A stretch of 64,000 nucleotides of DNA, from contig JBIQLN010000007.1 in assembly GCA_044464225.1 (NCBI GenBank), positions 84,806 to 148,805 on the forward strand, written 5' to 3'. Positions within the stretch are counted from its first letter, which is position 1. Each line of letters opens with the position of its first letter. Source of the stretch: 66-474 sp044464225 (lineage in GTDB: Bacteria; Pseudomonadota; Gammaproteobacteria; Xanthomonadales; Rhodanobacteraceae). The notes below the pieces were generated by a model. That model ran no database searches, was not told the origin of the DNA, and saw nothing but the letters and a program-made list of their open reading frames with translations. Shown piece after piece: positions 1 through 7,655 of the stretch. The position numbers and the translations under genes are program-made.

Positions 1-51
1 AATGGTCGATCGCTTGAAGAGTTGGAGAATCCCTCCGTTCTGGAGATTTGA
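1..51 (+). CDS. C-terminal end of an unidentified upstream gene
   Basis: The first frame stays open from the window edge to a TGA at 49-51, giving the tail NGRSLEELENPSVLEI. It stops 3 nt before the hsdR start, the spacing expected inside a restriction operon. Sixteen residues are too few to identify a family. HsdS, HsdM or an accessory protein are all possible. Codon use is not strongly GC-rich at third positions, like hsdR next to it. Confidence 0.35.
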   Translation, partial: NGRSLEELENPSVLEI

Positions 52-54
52 CCG

Positions 55-3000
55 ATGCCGGCCTTTACCGAAACTGCGTTCGAGAGCGCCATTGAACAGG
101 GCCTGGTCGCAGCTGGCGGCTACCGGAAGCGCTACGCCACAGATTACGACGAAGCGCTGGCTCTGTTTCCGGATGACGTGATCGGCTTTATCCAGGACAG
201 TCAGCCGAAACGCTGGGAACAACTGGAAACACTGCTGGCCGACAAGACTCACGCGACGGTTCTGGACAGTCTGGCCAAGGAGCTTGCGACGAAGGGCACG
301 CTGCATGTGCTGCGTCACGGCTTCAAGTGCTACGGCAAGTCGCTGCGGTTGGCCTATTTCCGACCCAATTCGGGACTGAACCCGGATGGCGCAGCGCAGT
401 ACGCGCACAACCGGTTGAGCATTACACGCCAGGTGGCGTTTACATCGGTATTGAAGCGGCCTGATGGCAAGCCGCGGCGTTGCATCATAGACGTCACGCT
501 GGCGGTAAATGGCTTGCCGGTGGCGACGGCGGAGTTGAAGAACCCGCTGACCGGCCAGCGCGCCGCTGACGCGGTGGCGCAGTACCAGCGTGATCGAGAC
601 GGGCGAGACCTGCTGTTCGCGTTCAAACAGCGCGCGTTGGTGCATTTCGCCGTGGACCCGGACGAAGTGTGGATGACCACGCGACTGAAAGGTCGCGAGA
701 CGGTATTCCTGCCGTTCAATCGTGGCTATGAGCACGGCGCAGGCAACCCACCGGTGCCCGGCAACTGGAAGACCCACTATTTGTGGGACGAGGTGCTGCA
801 GGCCGACAGTCTGCTCGACATTTTGCAGCGCTTCATGCACCTGGAAGTGAAGGAGAAGAAGGTCAGCAGCGACAAGGGTGCGCGTACTATCCGCAAGGAG
901 TCCATGATCTTTCCGCGCTACCACCAGCTCGACGCGGTGCGCAAGCTGACGGCGCATGCACGGGTCCACGGTTCTGGCCGCAACTATTTGGTGCAGCATT
1001 CGGCGGGTTCGGGCAAATCCAATTCCATTGCCTGGCTTGCCCACCGGCTGGCCAGTCTGCATGACGCTCGGGACGTCAAGGTGTTCCATTCGGTGGTGGT
1101 GGTGACTGACCGCCGCGTGCTGGATCAACAACTGCAAGCCACCATCTATCAGTTCGAGCACAAGACTGGTGTGGTCGAAAAGATTGACGAGAACACCCAG
1201 CAGTTGGCACGCGCGCTGTCGCAGGGCACGCCGATCATCATCACCACCATCCAGAAATTCCCATTCATCGCCCAGGCGCTATCCACGCTGGAGAAGAAAG
1301 GCGAAGGCGTGGCCGTGGATACTGCCGGCAAGCGATTCGCGGTGATCGTGGACGAGGCACATTCTTCGCAAAGTGGTGAAACCGCCAGAACCTTGCGCGG
1401 CATGTTGAACAAGGATGGCATCGAGTCAGCGATTGCCGCCCAGCTTTCGGATGACGAAGACGATGAGATGTCGGAAGAGGCCAGAAAGGCGGTACTGCGT
1501 GACGCGTTGCGCCGTGCCCGTCAGCCCAACCTGAGCTTCTTTGCGTTCACCGCCACGCCCAAGTTCAAAACGCTGGTGCTGTTCGATGAGCCGGGTCCGT
1601 CCGGCACCGCGCCGTTCCATGAATACTCGATGCGCCAGGCCATTGAGGAAGGCTTCATCATGGACGTGCTGGATAATTTCACCACTTACAAGCGCTTCTA
1701 CGGTCTGGTCAAGCAGGCCGAGAACGATCCCGAGGTGCCCCGCAGGAAAGCTGCCAAGGCGCTGGCGCGCTACATGGAGCTGCACGCTGTCAACATCGAG
1801 CAAGTGGTGTCAGTGATCGTGGAACACTTCCGGCTGCATGTAATGCAGGAAATCGGTGGCCGCGCCAAGGCGATGGTGGTGACCGGCTCGCGGCTGGCGG
1901 CGGTGAAATACAAGCTCGCTTTTGACAAGTACGTCCGAGAGCGAGGATATAGCGGCATCCGATCGCTGGTGGCGTTCTCCGGGACAGTGGAGGATCCGGA
2001 CGATCCGGGTTCAGCCTATACCGAGGTGGCCATGAACGAAGGTCTGGCCGAGAGCGAACTCCCGGAGGCCTTCGAGCGCGATGATTATCGCGTGCTGTTG
2101 GTGGCGGAGAAATATCAAACCGGATTTGACCAGCCGTTGTTGCAGACCATGTATGTGGTCAAGAAGCTGGCGGGTGTGCAGGCGGTACAGACGCTTTCAC
2201 GCCTTAACCGTGTGGCACCCGGAAAAGCGCGAACCTTCGTCCTCGATTTCGTCAACGACGAAGACGAGATTTACAAGGCATTCAAGCCTTACTACGAGTC
2301 TACGCCGATAGGCGAGAATGCCAGTCCGCAGCGCCTCAATGCGCTGCAGCACCAGTTGCTGGAGTGGGCGATCTTCTCACCAGCGGATGTGGGCGCCTTT
2401 GCAGTGGTTTGGTACAAGGGTCGCCGCGAACAGTCGCCGGCTGATCATCGCCAGATAAACGCGGTGCTGGATGGTGTTGTGCAACGCTTCGGTCAACGTG
2501 ACGAGGAGGATCGGGAGGCGTTCCGCGCGCAACTCACCGCGTTTCGTAATCTCTATGCATTCCTGTCGCAGATCATTCCCTATCAGGACAGCGAACTCGA
2601 GAAGTTCTATACCTTCGTCCGCAATCTGATCAGCAAGCTGCCGCCACCCGGAGATGGCCGTGCATTCACGTTGGATGACGAAGTGGCGCTGCGTTTTTAC
2701 CGCTTGCAACAGATGACTGATGGCTCGATCGATCTGGAAAAGGGCTATGCCTACCCGTTGAAAGGGCCAACCGATGTTGGCACCGGCGGTGTCAAGGATG
2801 AGGAGGTGCCGCTTTCGACCCTCGTAGACAAGCTCAACGACCGATTTGGCACAGATTTCACACAAGCCGACCAGCTTTTCTTTGATCAAATACGCGTGTC
2901 AGCCGAAGAGAACGAGAAGATCGTCGAAGCCGCCAAGGCAAACAACCTTTCCAACTTTTCAGCATTTCTCGAGAAAGCACTGGATGAGTTGTTCATTGAT

Positions 3001-3156
3001 CGCATGGAAGGCAACGAAGACATCTTCTCCCGCGTAATGACCGACAAGGCGTTCCGCAACGCGGCCCAGGAGCATCTTGCGCGAGAGATATTTGAGCGCG
3101 TGCGCGGGGCTGACGAGAAGACGAGCAGTGGGCCCGTTCTGACGACGAGCGACTGA
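55..3156 (+). CDS. hsdR: Type I restriction enzyme R subunit (HsdR)
   Basis: Motor and nuclease subunit of a type I restriction-modification enzyme: it translocates DNA using ATP and cuts unmodified DNA when assembled with HsdM and HsdS. Visible motifs are the PD-(D/E)xK nuclease centre (D146, E160-L-K162), a Walker A loop HSAGSGKS ending at S322, the DEAH box at 433-436, FAFTATP (helicase motif III) and QTLSRLNRV (motif VI). A helical C-terminal part follows. The 1033 residues fit the family length, and all catalytic residues are present, so the protein looks functional. The start at 55 follows the upstream stop by 3 nt. hsdM and hsdS are not in the window and presumably lie upstream. Codon use looks less GC-biased than in the core genes, which suggests horizontal acquisition. 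Confidence 0.95.
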   Translation: MPAFTETAFESAIEQGLVAAGGYRKRYATDYDEALALFPDDVIGFIQDSQPKRWEQLETLLADKTHATVLDSLAKELATKGTLHVLRHGFKCYGKSLRLAYFRPNSGLNPDGAAQYAHNRLSITRQVAFTSVLKRPDGKPRRCIIDVTLAVNGLPVATAELKNPLTGQRAADAVAQYQRDRDGRDLLFAFKQRALVHFAVDPDEVWMTTRLKGRETVFLPFNRGYEHGAGNPPVPGNWKTHYLWDEVLQADSLLDILQRFMHLEVKEKKVSSDKGARTIRKESMIFPRYHQLDAVRKLTAHARVHGSGRNYLVQHSAGSGKSNSIAWLAHRLASLHDARDVKVFHSVVVVTDRRVLDQQLQATIYQFEHKTGVVEKIDENTQQLARALSQGTPIIITTIQKFPFIAQALSTLEKKGEGVAVDTAGKRFAVIVDEAHSSQSGETARTLRGMLNKDGIESAIAAQLSDDEDDEMSEEARKAVLRDALRRARQPNLSFFAFTATPKFKTLVLFDEPGPSGTAPFHEYSMRQAIEEGFIMDVLDNFTTYKRFYGLVKQAENDPEVPRRKAAKALARYMELHAVNIEQVVSVIVEHFRLHVMQEIGGRAKAMVVTGSRLAAVKYKLAFDKYVRERGYSGIRSLVAFSGTVEDPDDPGSAYTEVAMNEGLAESELPEAFERDDYRVLLVAEKYQTGFDQPLLQTMYVVKKLAGVQAVQTLSRLNRVAPGKARTFVLDFVNDEDEIYKAFKPYYESTPIGENASPQRLNALQHQLLEWAIFSPADVGAFAVVWYKGRREQSPADHRQINAVLDGVVQRFGQRDEEDREAFRAQLTAFRNLYAFLSQIIPYQDSELEKFYTFVRNLISKLPPPGDGRAFTLDDEVALRFYRLQQMTDGSIDLEKGYAYPLKGPTDVGTGGVKDEEVPLSTLVDKLNDRFGTDFTQADQLFFDQIRVSAEENEKIVEAAKANNLSNFSAFLEKALDELFIDRMEGNEDIFSRVMTDKAFRNAAQEHLAREIFERVRGADEKTSSGPVLTTSD

Positions 3157-3219
3157 GGAAGGCTGCGTAATTGGGTCGCATAGCGGTGCAGTTGGGTGCA
3201 GGGGAAGGGGGAAATATAG

Positions 3220-4149
3220 ATGAGCGATATCCAGTTGTTTCGACTTTCAAGCGGGCGCGCAACGGAACTTCCCAGTCGCGCGGCCACGGTCGAAAAGCAC
3301 CTGCAAAGCTTGATCGAATCGCAGATGCAGACCTTTCTTGGCGTGCGCTTTCTAGCCAGCGAGTACGCCACTGGCAAAACCCATCGCGGACGCATTGACT
3401 CGCTCGGCCTCGACGAGAACGACTGTCCCGTGATCATCGAGTACAAGCGTCATAGTCACGAAAATGTGATCAATCAGGGTCTGTTCTACCTGGACTGGTT
3501 GTTGGACCACCGCGCGGAGCTTCAGTTGCTGGTGATGCAGAAGCTTGGCAGCGAGCCCGCCAACAAGATCGATTGGGCGGGTACGCGGCTGTTGTGCATT
3601 GCCGCGGACTTCACCCGTTACGACGAGCACGCGGTGCAGCAAATTCCGCGCAACGTGGAATTGATCCGCTACAAATTGTTCGGCGATGACTTGCTTTTGC
3701 TCGATCTCGTGAACGCGGTAGCCGTGAGCGACGCCACGACCGCCAAGGTCGACGCGGCCGACGTGACGTCACCGACAAAGCCGCGGAATGTAGGCAAGGA
3801 CAAGACAGCCGAGGAGCAGTTGGCTGGTGCGCATCCGGAAGTTCGCGCACTGTACGAAGCTCTCGCAGGCCATCTGCTCGCTCTTGGGGATGACGTGCAG
3901 GAGAAACATCTCAAGCTGTACGTCGCGTTCCGCAGGCTGAAGAACTTTGCTTGCGTGATCCCCTATCGTGACAAGCTGCTGGTCATGCTTAAGCTCGATC
4001 CCGACACGGTCGCGCTGGAAACCGGGTTCAGTCGAGATGTTCGCAACATTGGAACTTGGGGTACCGGTGATCTCGAACTCACCCTCCGTAGCAGGGTCGA
4101 TATGGAGCGTGCTTTGCCGTTGCTGGAGCGTAGTTACAACGAAAATTAG
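3220..4149 (+). CDS. PD-(D/E)xK nuclease-like protein with C-terminal DUF5655 domain
   Basis: A 309-residue protein of two parts. The N-terminal part resembles the NucS/DUF91-type PD-(D/E)xK fold, with D60 in GRIDSLGL, E74-Y-K76 in VIIEYKR and a following Gln in NQGLFYLDW. The C-terminal part (about residues 195-309, from EEQLAGAHPEVRALYEAL onward) matches the DUF5655 domain, which carries a YVAFRR-like core and an IGTWGTGDLEL motif. A purine-rich Shine-Dalgarno tract (ggggaaggggg) precedes the ATG at 3220. It lies 63 nt after hsdR on the same strand and has similar codon use, so it may be co-acquired and co-transcribed. Its substrate and any link to restriction are unknown. The nuclease assignment rests on motif reading only. 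Confidence 0.8.
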   Translation: MSDIQLFRLSSGRATELPSRAATVEKHLQSLIESQMQTFLGVRFLASEYATGKTHRGRIDSLGLDENDCPVIIEYKRHSHENVINQGLFYLDWLLDHRAELQLLVMQKLGSEPANKIDWAGTRLLCIAADFTRYDEHAVQQIPRNVELIRYKLFGDDLLLLDLVNAVAVSDATTAKVDAADVTSPTKPRNVGKDKTAEEQLAGAHPEVRALYEALAGHLLALGDDVQEKHLKLYVAFRRLKNFACVIPYRDKLLVMLKLDPDTVALETGFSRDVRNIGTWGTGDLELTLRSRVDMERALPLLERSYNEN

Positions 4150-4228
4150 GGACGCCGTCGAAGACTTGACTCCAACCCGCCCCACGTTTGCGCGGCTCTG
4201 GGCGAAAAGCCGAGACCAGCGGAAGACA

Positions 4229-4374
4229 ATGGCCAGGAAGCAGCAGAGCAGCCTTCTTTTCTTATTCGCACAAAGACGAAGGGCTACGCGATCGGTTGGA
4301 GGTCCGTCTGGCTGGGCTGAAGGTCGAAGGCGCTATTTTCCCATTGGCATGATCGGCGGATCACAGCGCGCGAT
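4229..4374 (+). pseudogene. Frameshifted relic of a TIR-domain gene (N-terminal part only)
   Basis: No long open frame exists here, but three frames read in sequence give the start of a TIR domain. ATG 4229 (after ggaaga) gives MARK. Frame 4251-4344 gives AFFSYSHKDEGLRDRLEVRL and then AGLKVEGAIFP. A further shift at 4345 gives WHDRRITARD. The FFSYSHKDE...LRDxLExxL...WHDRRI order is the characteristic beta-A to BB-loop layout of bacterial TIR proteins. At least two frameshifts and loss of everything after about 50 residues mark a dead gene. Its place between a restriction/nuclease pair and a toxin-antitoxin pair suggests a decayed immune gene. The rest of 4150-4488 holds only the promoter of the next operon. 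Confidence 0.7.
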
Positions 4375-4440
4375 CCGCCGGATCGGCGACTGTGGCCTTA
4401 CTTACCCTATAGGCCGTACCTGAGCGTCGAACCAGCATGG

Positions 4441-4468
4441 TTGAACGTCGTTCCAGCGTATATACAAT
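4441..4468 (+). promoter_or_regulatory. Promoter, possibly autoregulated, of the DUF1778-GNAT operon
   Basis: TTGAAC (4441-4446) and TACAAT (4463-4468) are separated by 16 nt, and the -10 box lies 20 nt before the antitoxin ATG at 4489. The AT-rich GTATATACAAT stretch stands out in a GC-rich region. It is a plausible site for the ribbon-helix-helix antitoxin, since this TA class is usually autoregulated. Operator function is inferred, not shown. Confidence 0.5.
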
Positions 4469-4488
4469 GTGCGCACAGAGACAGAGCC

Positions 4489-4767
4489 ATGCCCGCACGA
4501 GCGACCCGCGAAAAGACCATCAACCTGCGCGCCACGCCGGCGCAGAAGGCGCTGATCGAGCGCGCGGCTGAATCCGCCGGGGTGACGCGCACGGCGTTCA
4601 TGCTGGATGCCAGCCTGCAGCGGGCAGAGGCCGTGCTGGCTGATCGTACGCGCTTCGAATTGCCGGCCGCGCAGATGGATCGGTTCCTGAAATCACTGGA
4701 CGCGCCATTGCCCGACGAGGCAGCCCTCAAGAAGCTGCTCGCGCGCAGACCCCGCTGGGAACGCTGA
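4489..4767 (+). CDS. DUF1778 antitoxin (TacA-like, ribbon-helix-helix)
   Basis: A 92-residue protein opening with basic residues and KTINLRATPAQKALIERAA, then AGVTRTAFMLDASLQRAEAVL, the typical DUF1778 ribbon-helix-helix layout that binds operator DNA. The C-terminal tail, from about residue 50 and containing FLKSLDAPLPDEAALKKLL, is the part that normally wraps and neutralises the partner acetyltransferase. I chose ATG 4489 over an in-frame ATG at 4441 because the latter overlaps the promoter and family members begin close to this site. The toxin gene begins 3 nt after its stop, the usual TA order. Confidence 0.9.
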   Translation: MPARATREKTINLRATPAQKALIERAAESAGVTRTAFMLDASLQRAEAVLADRTRFELPAAQMDRFLKSLDAPLPDEAALKKLLARRPRWER

Positions 4768-4770
4768 GCG

Positions 4771-5268
4771 GTGGCGCTCGCGGCTCCGGTTGCGCTGGCG
4801 CCGCATCACGACTGTTCCGCCTTCGACTGCGGCCATGCAGAATTGGCCGACTGGTTGCGCCGTCGCGCGCAGGGCAATGAGGCCGCGCGCGGCTCGCGTT
4901 GCTTTGTAGTGTGCAAGGACAAGCGTGTGGTCGGGTTTTATGCGCTTGCGGCCGGCAGCGTGCAGCGCGAGCACGCGCATGGCGCCGCGAGGCGCAACAT
5001 GCCGGATCCCATTCCGGCCATCGTGCTCGGACGTCTTGCCGTGGACAGCGCCTGGCAAGGGCAGGGGCTCGGCGCGGACCTGTTGCACGATGCGGTTCTG
5101 CGCGCGCTGCGCGCCTCGCGCGAAATCGGCGCGCGGGTTCTGCTGTGCCACGCCATTGACGAACGAGCCCGCCTGTTTTATCTCCATCACGGATTCGTGG
5201 AGTCCACGTTCGACTCGCTTACAGTGATGCTGGACTTGAGGAAAGCGGAAGCCGCATTGAAAGACTGA
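4771..5268 (+). CDS. GNAT acetyltransferase toxin (TacT/AtaT-like)
   Basis: A 165-residue Gcn5-related acetyltransferase. Motif A reads VLGRLAVDSAWQGQGLGADLL, with the acetyl-CoA pyrophosphate loop QGQGLG at residues 96-101. Motif B has FYLHHGF with Y137 at the position of the catalytic tyrosine in TacT toxins. Enzymes paired with DUF1778 antitoxins acetylate the amino group of aminoacyl-tRNA and so block translation. Translation starts at GTG 4771, three nucleotides after the antitoxin stop, implying coupling. All recognisable catalytic features are present, so the toxin should be active. The particular tRNA target cannot be read from sequence. Confidence 0.9.
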   Translation: MALAAPVALAPHHDCSAFDCGHAELADWLRRRAQGNEAARGSRCFVVCKDKRVVGFYALAAGSVQREHAHGAARRNMPDPIPAIVLGRLAVDSAWQGQGLGADLLHDAVLRALRASREIGARVLLCHAIDERARLFYLHHGFVESTFDSLTVMLDLRKAEAALKD

Positions 5269-5339
5269 AGCGCGCGCCGCGACGGCGGACAATGGGTGAC
5301 GGGGCCAATTGAGTGTAGTCCGACAGGGGAAACCGAATC

Positions 5340-5888
5340 ATGACAACCTCCACGATGAAATCCGAACCTGCCCTCGGCGACATCGACAGTCTTCAGGGTG
5401 ACCTCGACGAAACCGCACGCAACGCCGGCTATGCAGACGGGCTGGAATACGCCGGCTTCTGGGTTCGGTTTGGGGCGGTGCTGATCGATGCCGCTCTGCT
5501 GATGGTCATCACGGTTCCGTTGATCGTGTGGATCTACGGCTGGGGGTACTACGGCGATGGCAAGCTGATTGCAGGTCCGGCCGACTTCCTGATCAATTGG
5601 GTCGCGCCCGCCATGGGAACGGTACTGTTCTGGCGGCTTTGGCAGGCGACGCCCGGCAAGGCGATGTTGTCGCTGCACGTGGTCGACGCCGATTCGGGCA
5701 AGAGGCTTTCGGTCGGACAGGCCGCGGTGCGTTATCTCTGCTACTTCATTTCCATGCTGCCGCTGTGCTTTGGCTTCCTTTGGGTGGCGTGCGATCGCAA
5801 GAAGCAGGGATGGCACGACAAGATTGCGCGAACGGTGGTGGTGCGGGCGAAGGATCGGGGACCGGAACGCGTGCGGTTCAACAACTGA
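5340..5888 (+). CDS. RDD family membrane protein
   Basis: A 182-residue inner-membrane protein. After about 40 acidic, soluble residues the RDD domain begins with GFWVRFGAVLIDAALL (Arg and Asp of the RDD signature), followed by hydrophobic segments near residues 48-65, 85-100 and 128-145. The motif QATPGKAMLSLHVVD and the terminal RKKQGWHDKIARTVVV are also classical for RDD proteins. Some RDD proteins act in Na+/H+ exchange or compatible-solute transport, but the family function is mostly unknown. It starts at ATG 5340 after gacaggggaaacc. The following gene lies 18 nt downstream and may be co-transcribed. Confidence 0.85.
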   Translation: MTTSTMKSEPALGDIDSLQGDLDETARNAGYADGLEYAGFWVRFGAVLIDAALLMVITVPLIVWIYGWGYYGDGKLIAGPADFLINWVAPAMGTVLFWRLWQATPGKAMLSLHVVDADSGKRLSVGQAAVRYLCYFISMLPLCFGFLWVACDRKKQGWHDKIARTVVVRAKDRGPERVRFNN

Positions 5889-5906
5889 TTTGGTTGCTTC
5901 GATTTC

Positions 5907-6392
5907 GTGACCGTTGCTGTGACCATCATCTCGGGCGGACAAACCGGCGCTGATCGCGCTGCGCTGGATTTCGCGATTGCGCACGGCATTCCGCACGGCG
6001 GCTGGTGTCCGCTCGGTCGCCGTGCCGAGGACGGCGTGCTCGATGCGCGCTACCTATTGCGCGAAACCGAGTCGAGGAACTATCGCCAGCGCACGCGCCG
6101 CAATGTCGTCGACAGCGACGCCACGCTGATCCTCAACCTCGGCGAACTTGTCGATGGAAGCCTCGCCACGCGGCAATTCGCCGAACAGGCGAACAAGCCC
6201 GTATGCGTGGTGCCGCTGGATGCGGATGATCTTGCGGCGGAAGTCGAGCGTGTGCGCGGGTGGTTGGCTGCGCATAAGATCGCGGTGTTGAACGTCGCGG
6301 GACCACGCGAGAGCAAACGCCCGGGCGTTTATCGACAAGCGTTGGCATTCCTTGAAGCGCTAAATGCTTTGCCTGGCGCGCAGCGTGTGTAG
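5907..6392 (+). CDS. Putative molybdenum-carrier / SLOG-like nucleotide-binding protein
   Basis: A 161-residue protein with the Rossmann-like phosphate loop TIISGGQTGADRAALDFAI at its N-terminus, followed by GGWCPLGRRAEDG and LNLGEL. This order matches the putative molybdenum-carrier family (PF12694), related to the SLOG superfamily of nucleotide-binding proteins. The name derives from a structural genomics proposal, and actual molybdenum binding is not established for most members. SLOG relatives also serve as ligand sensors in bacterial conflict systems. It starts at GTG 5907, 18 nt after the RDD gene. The product is soluble and has no membrane or signal segment. Confidence 0.75.
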   Translation: MTVAVTIISGGQTGADRAALDFAIAHGIPHGGWCPLGRRAEDGVLDARYLLRETESRNYRQRTRRNVVDSDATLILNLGELVDGSLATRQFAEQANKPVCVVPLDADDLAAEVERVRGWLAAHKIAVLNVAGPRESKRPGVYRQALAFLEALNALPGAQRV

Positions 6393-6402
6393 ATTGAGTT
6401 GA
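6388..6402 (+). repeat. 15-nt dispersed repeat, copy 1
   Basis: TGTAGATTGAGTTGA occurs here, overlapping the end of the preceding gene, and again at 10079-10093 in front of a hairpin cluster. It is probably a worn edge of the same intergenic repeat family. The rest of the gap to 6481 shows nothing recognisable. Confidence 0.4.
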
Positions 6403-6481
6403 ATCGGGCTGGCTTCGGAGAAATCCATCACGACAATCACAGCCTCAGCCTCAACTCCTGCAACACCGATCTTTTGCGTCG

Positions 6482-6859
6482 TCACTTCGTGGCAACACTG
6501 CCCCGCAAGCCACCCGCGCATTCGGCCTGCACAGTATCCGCGCTCACGCCGACGCAGTGGACGAAGCCTTGCGGCTGGTCGGTGTCGACGAGCCGTTGTC
6601 CGACCGGCAGGCCGAAGGCCTGGATCGGCTTGCGCGTGCATCCGGCGCTGGCGCGGCAGTTGTCGGCGTAGAGGGCGTAGTGGCACACGCCGCTGGAGCT
6701 GGCGACGCAGCGGAAGGTGGCGACGCCGTGCACGATGTCCACTTCGCTGCGCAGGGTTTGCTGGCCGTTGGTGCTGGATTGCACGATGACCGTCTGGCCG
6801 TGCGGATTGCAACCGAACAGCGACAGGGCGAACCAGAACAATGCGGCAAGCTTGGTCAT
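6482..6859 (-). CDS. Small putative lipoprotein, unknown function
   Basis: A 125-residue exported protein. The N-terminus MTKLAALFWFALSLFGC has a basic start, a hydrophobic core and a lipobox LFGC, so it should be cleaved and lipidated at Cys17. The mature part contains five further cysteines (FRCVA, GVCHY, DNCRA, GCTR, VHCVG), which suggests disulfide bonds in the periplasm. ATG 6859 was preferred to a longer in-frame start because it creates the signal peptide and follows aaggagaacgcc. It lies 28 nt downstream of the LytTR regulator on the same strand and may be the third gene of that operon. No family recognised. Confidence 0.75.
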   Translation of the reverse strand: MTKLAALFWFALSLFGCNPHGQTVIVQSSTNGQQTLRSEVDIVHGVATFRCVASSSGVCHYALYADNCRASAGCTRKPIQAFGLPVGQRLVDTDQPQGFVHCVGVSADTVQAECAGGLRGSVATK

Positions 6860-6887
6860 GGCGTTCTCCTTGCTTGGGTGCGCGGCG

Positions 6888-7655
6888 TCACAGGGGCCGG
6901 AACAGCGCCATGAACGGCGCACTCACGGCCAGGGTTTCGTCGCGGCCCTTGAGGCGCAGGCTGCCGCGGCCGCTGTCGTCGCGCACGATCGAGGCGATGG
7001 CCTTGAGGTTGACGATGGTGGAGCGGTGGATCTGGCGGAACGCCTGCGGGTCCAGCGTGGCCATCAGCTCGCGCAGCGGCTTGCGCAGCACGGCTTCTCC
7101 CTCGGCGGTGACGGCCACGGTGCATTTGTTGTCGGCGTGGAAGTACAGCACGTCGTCGACCATCACCAGGCGTGTTTCGCGTCCGCTGCTGGCGGTGATC
7201 CAGGTCAGCGGCGGGGCCTCCTTGCCGTGGCGTCCGCGGGCGAGTTCGCGCACCAGTTCGGCCAGCGCGGCGGCATCGAAATGGTTCTGCGACGCGCGTG
7301 ACTTGAGGCGCTGCACCGCCGCGGCGAGGCGTTCCGGCTGGATCGGTTTCAGCAGGTAGTCGATCGCGCCGCGCTCGAAGGCGGCGATGGCGTACTGGTC
7401 GTAGGCGGTGGTGAACACGATCTGGGTTTCGGGGCTGCTCTCCGCGGCGGCGGCCGCGACGTCGAGACCGCTCAGGCCGGGCATGCGGATGTCGAGAAAG
7501 GCGGCGTCGGGGCGGTGTTCGGCGATCGCTTCGATCGCGGCGGCGCCGTCCTGGCATTCGATGACCATCTCGAGTTCCGGCCACGCCGTGGCGAGCTGGC
7601 GGTTGAGCTCGCGCCGCAGCAGGTCTTCGTCTTCGGCGATCACGGCCTTGATCAT
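6888..7655 (-). CDS. LytTR-type response regulator
   Basis: A 255-residue response regulator. The receiver domain (about 1-120) has the acidic pocket E8-D9-E10, phospho-acceptor D55 in AFLDIRMPG, the TTAYDQYA motif and conserved K in LLKPIQP. After a linker, residues about 150-255 form a LytTR DNA-binding domain with TRLVMVDDVLYFHADNKC and FRQIHRSTIVNLKAIASI. LytTR regulators bind short direct repeats in promoters and often control surface, secretion or communication genes. Its ATG overlaps the stop of the sensor gene by 4 nt (ATGA), so the pair is translationally coupled. Confidence 0.93.
   Translation of the reverse strand: MIKAVIAEDEDLLRRELNRQLATAWPELEMVIECQDGAAAIEAIAEHRPDAAFLDIRMPGLSGLDVAAAAAESSPETQIVFTTAYDQYAIAAFERGAIDYLLKPIQPERLAAAVQRLKSRASQNHFDAAALAELVRELARGRHGKEAPPLTWITASSGRETRLVMVDDVLYFHADNKCTVAVTAEGEAVLRKPLRELMATLDPQAFRQIHRSTIVNLKAIASIVRDDSGRGSLRLKGRDETLAVSAPFMALFRPL

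Noticed and set aside
3968..4423. A 151-codon plus-strand frame spanning the end of the DUF5655 gene and the gap
   Set aside because: It starts inside the DUF5655 gene in another frame and has no protein-like conservation. The gap is better explained by the TIR relic.
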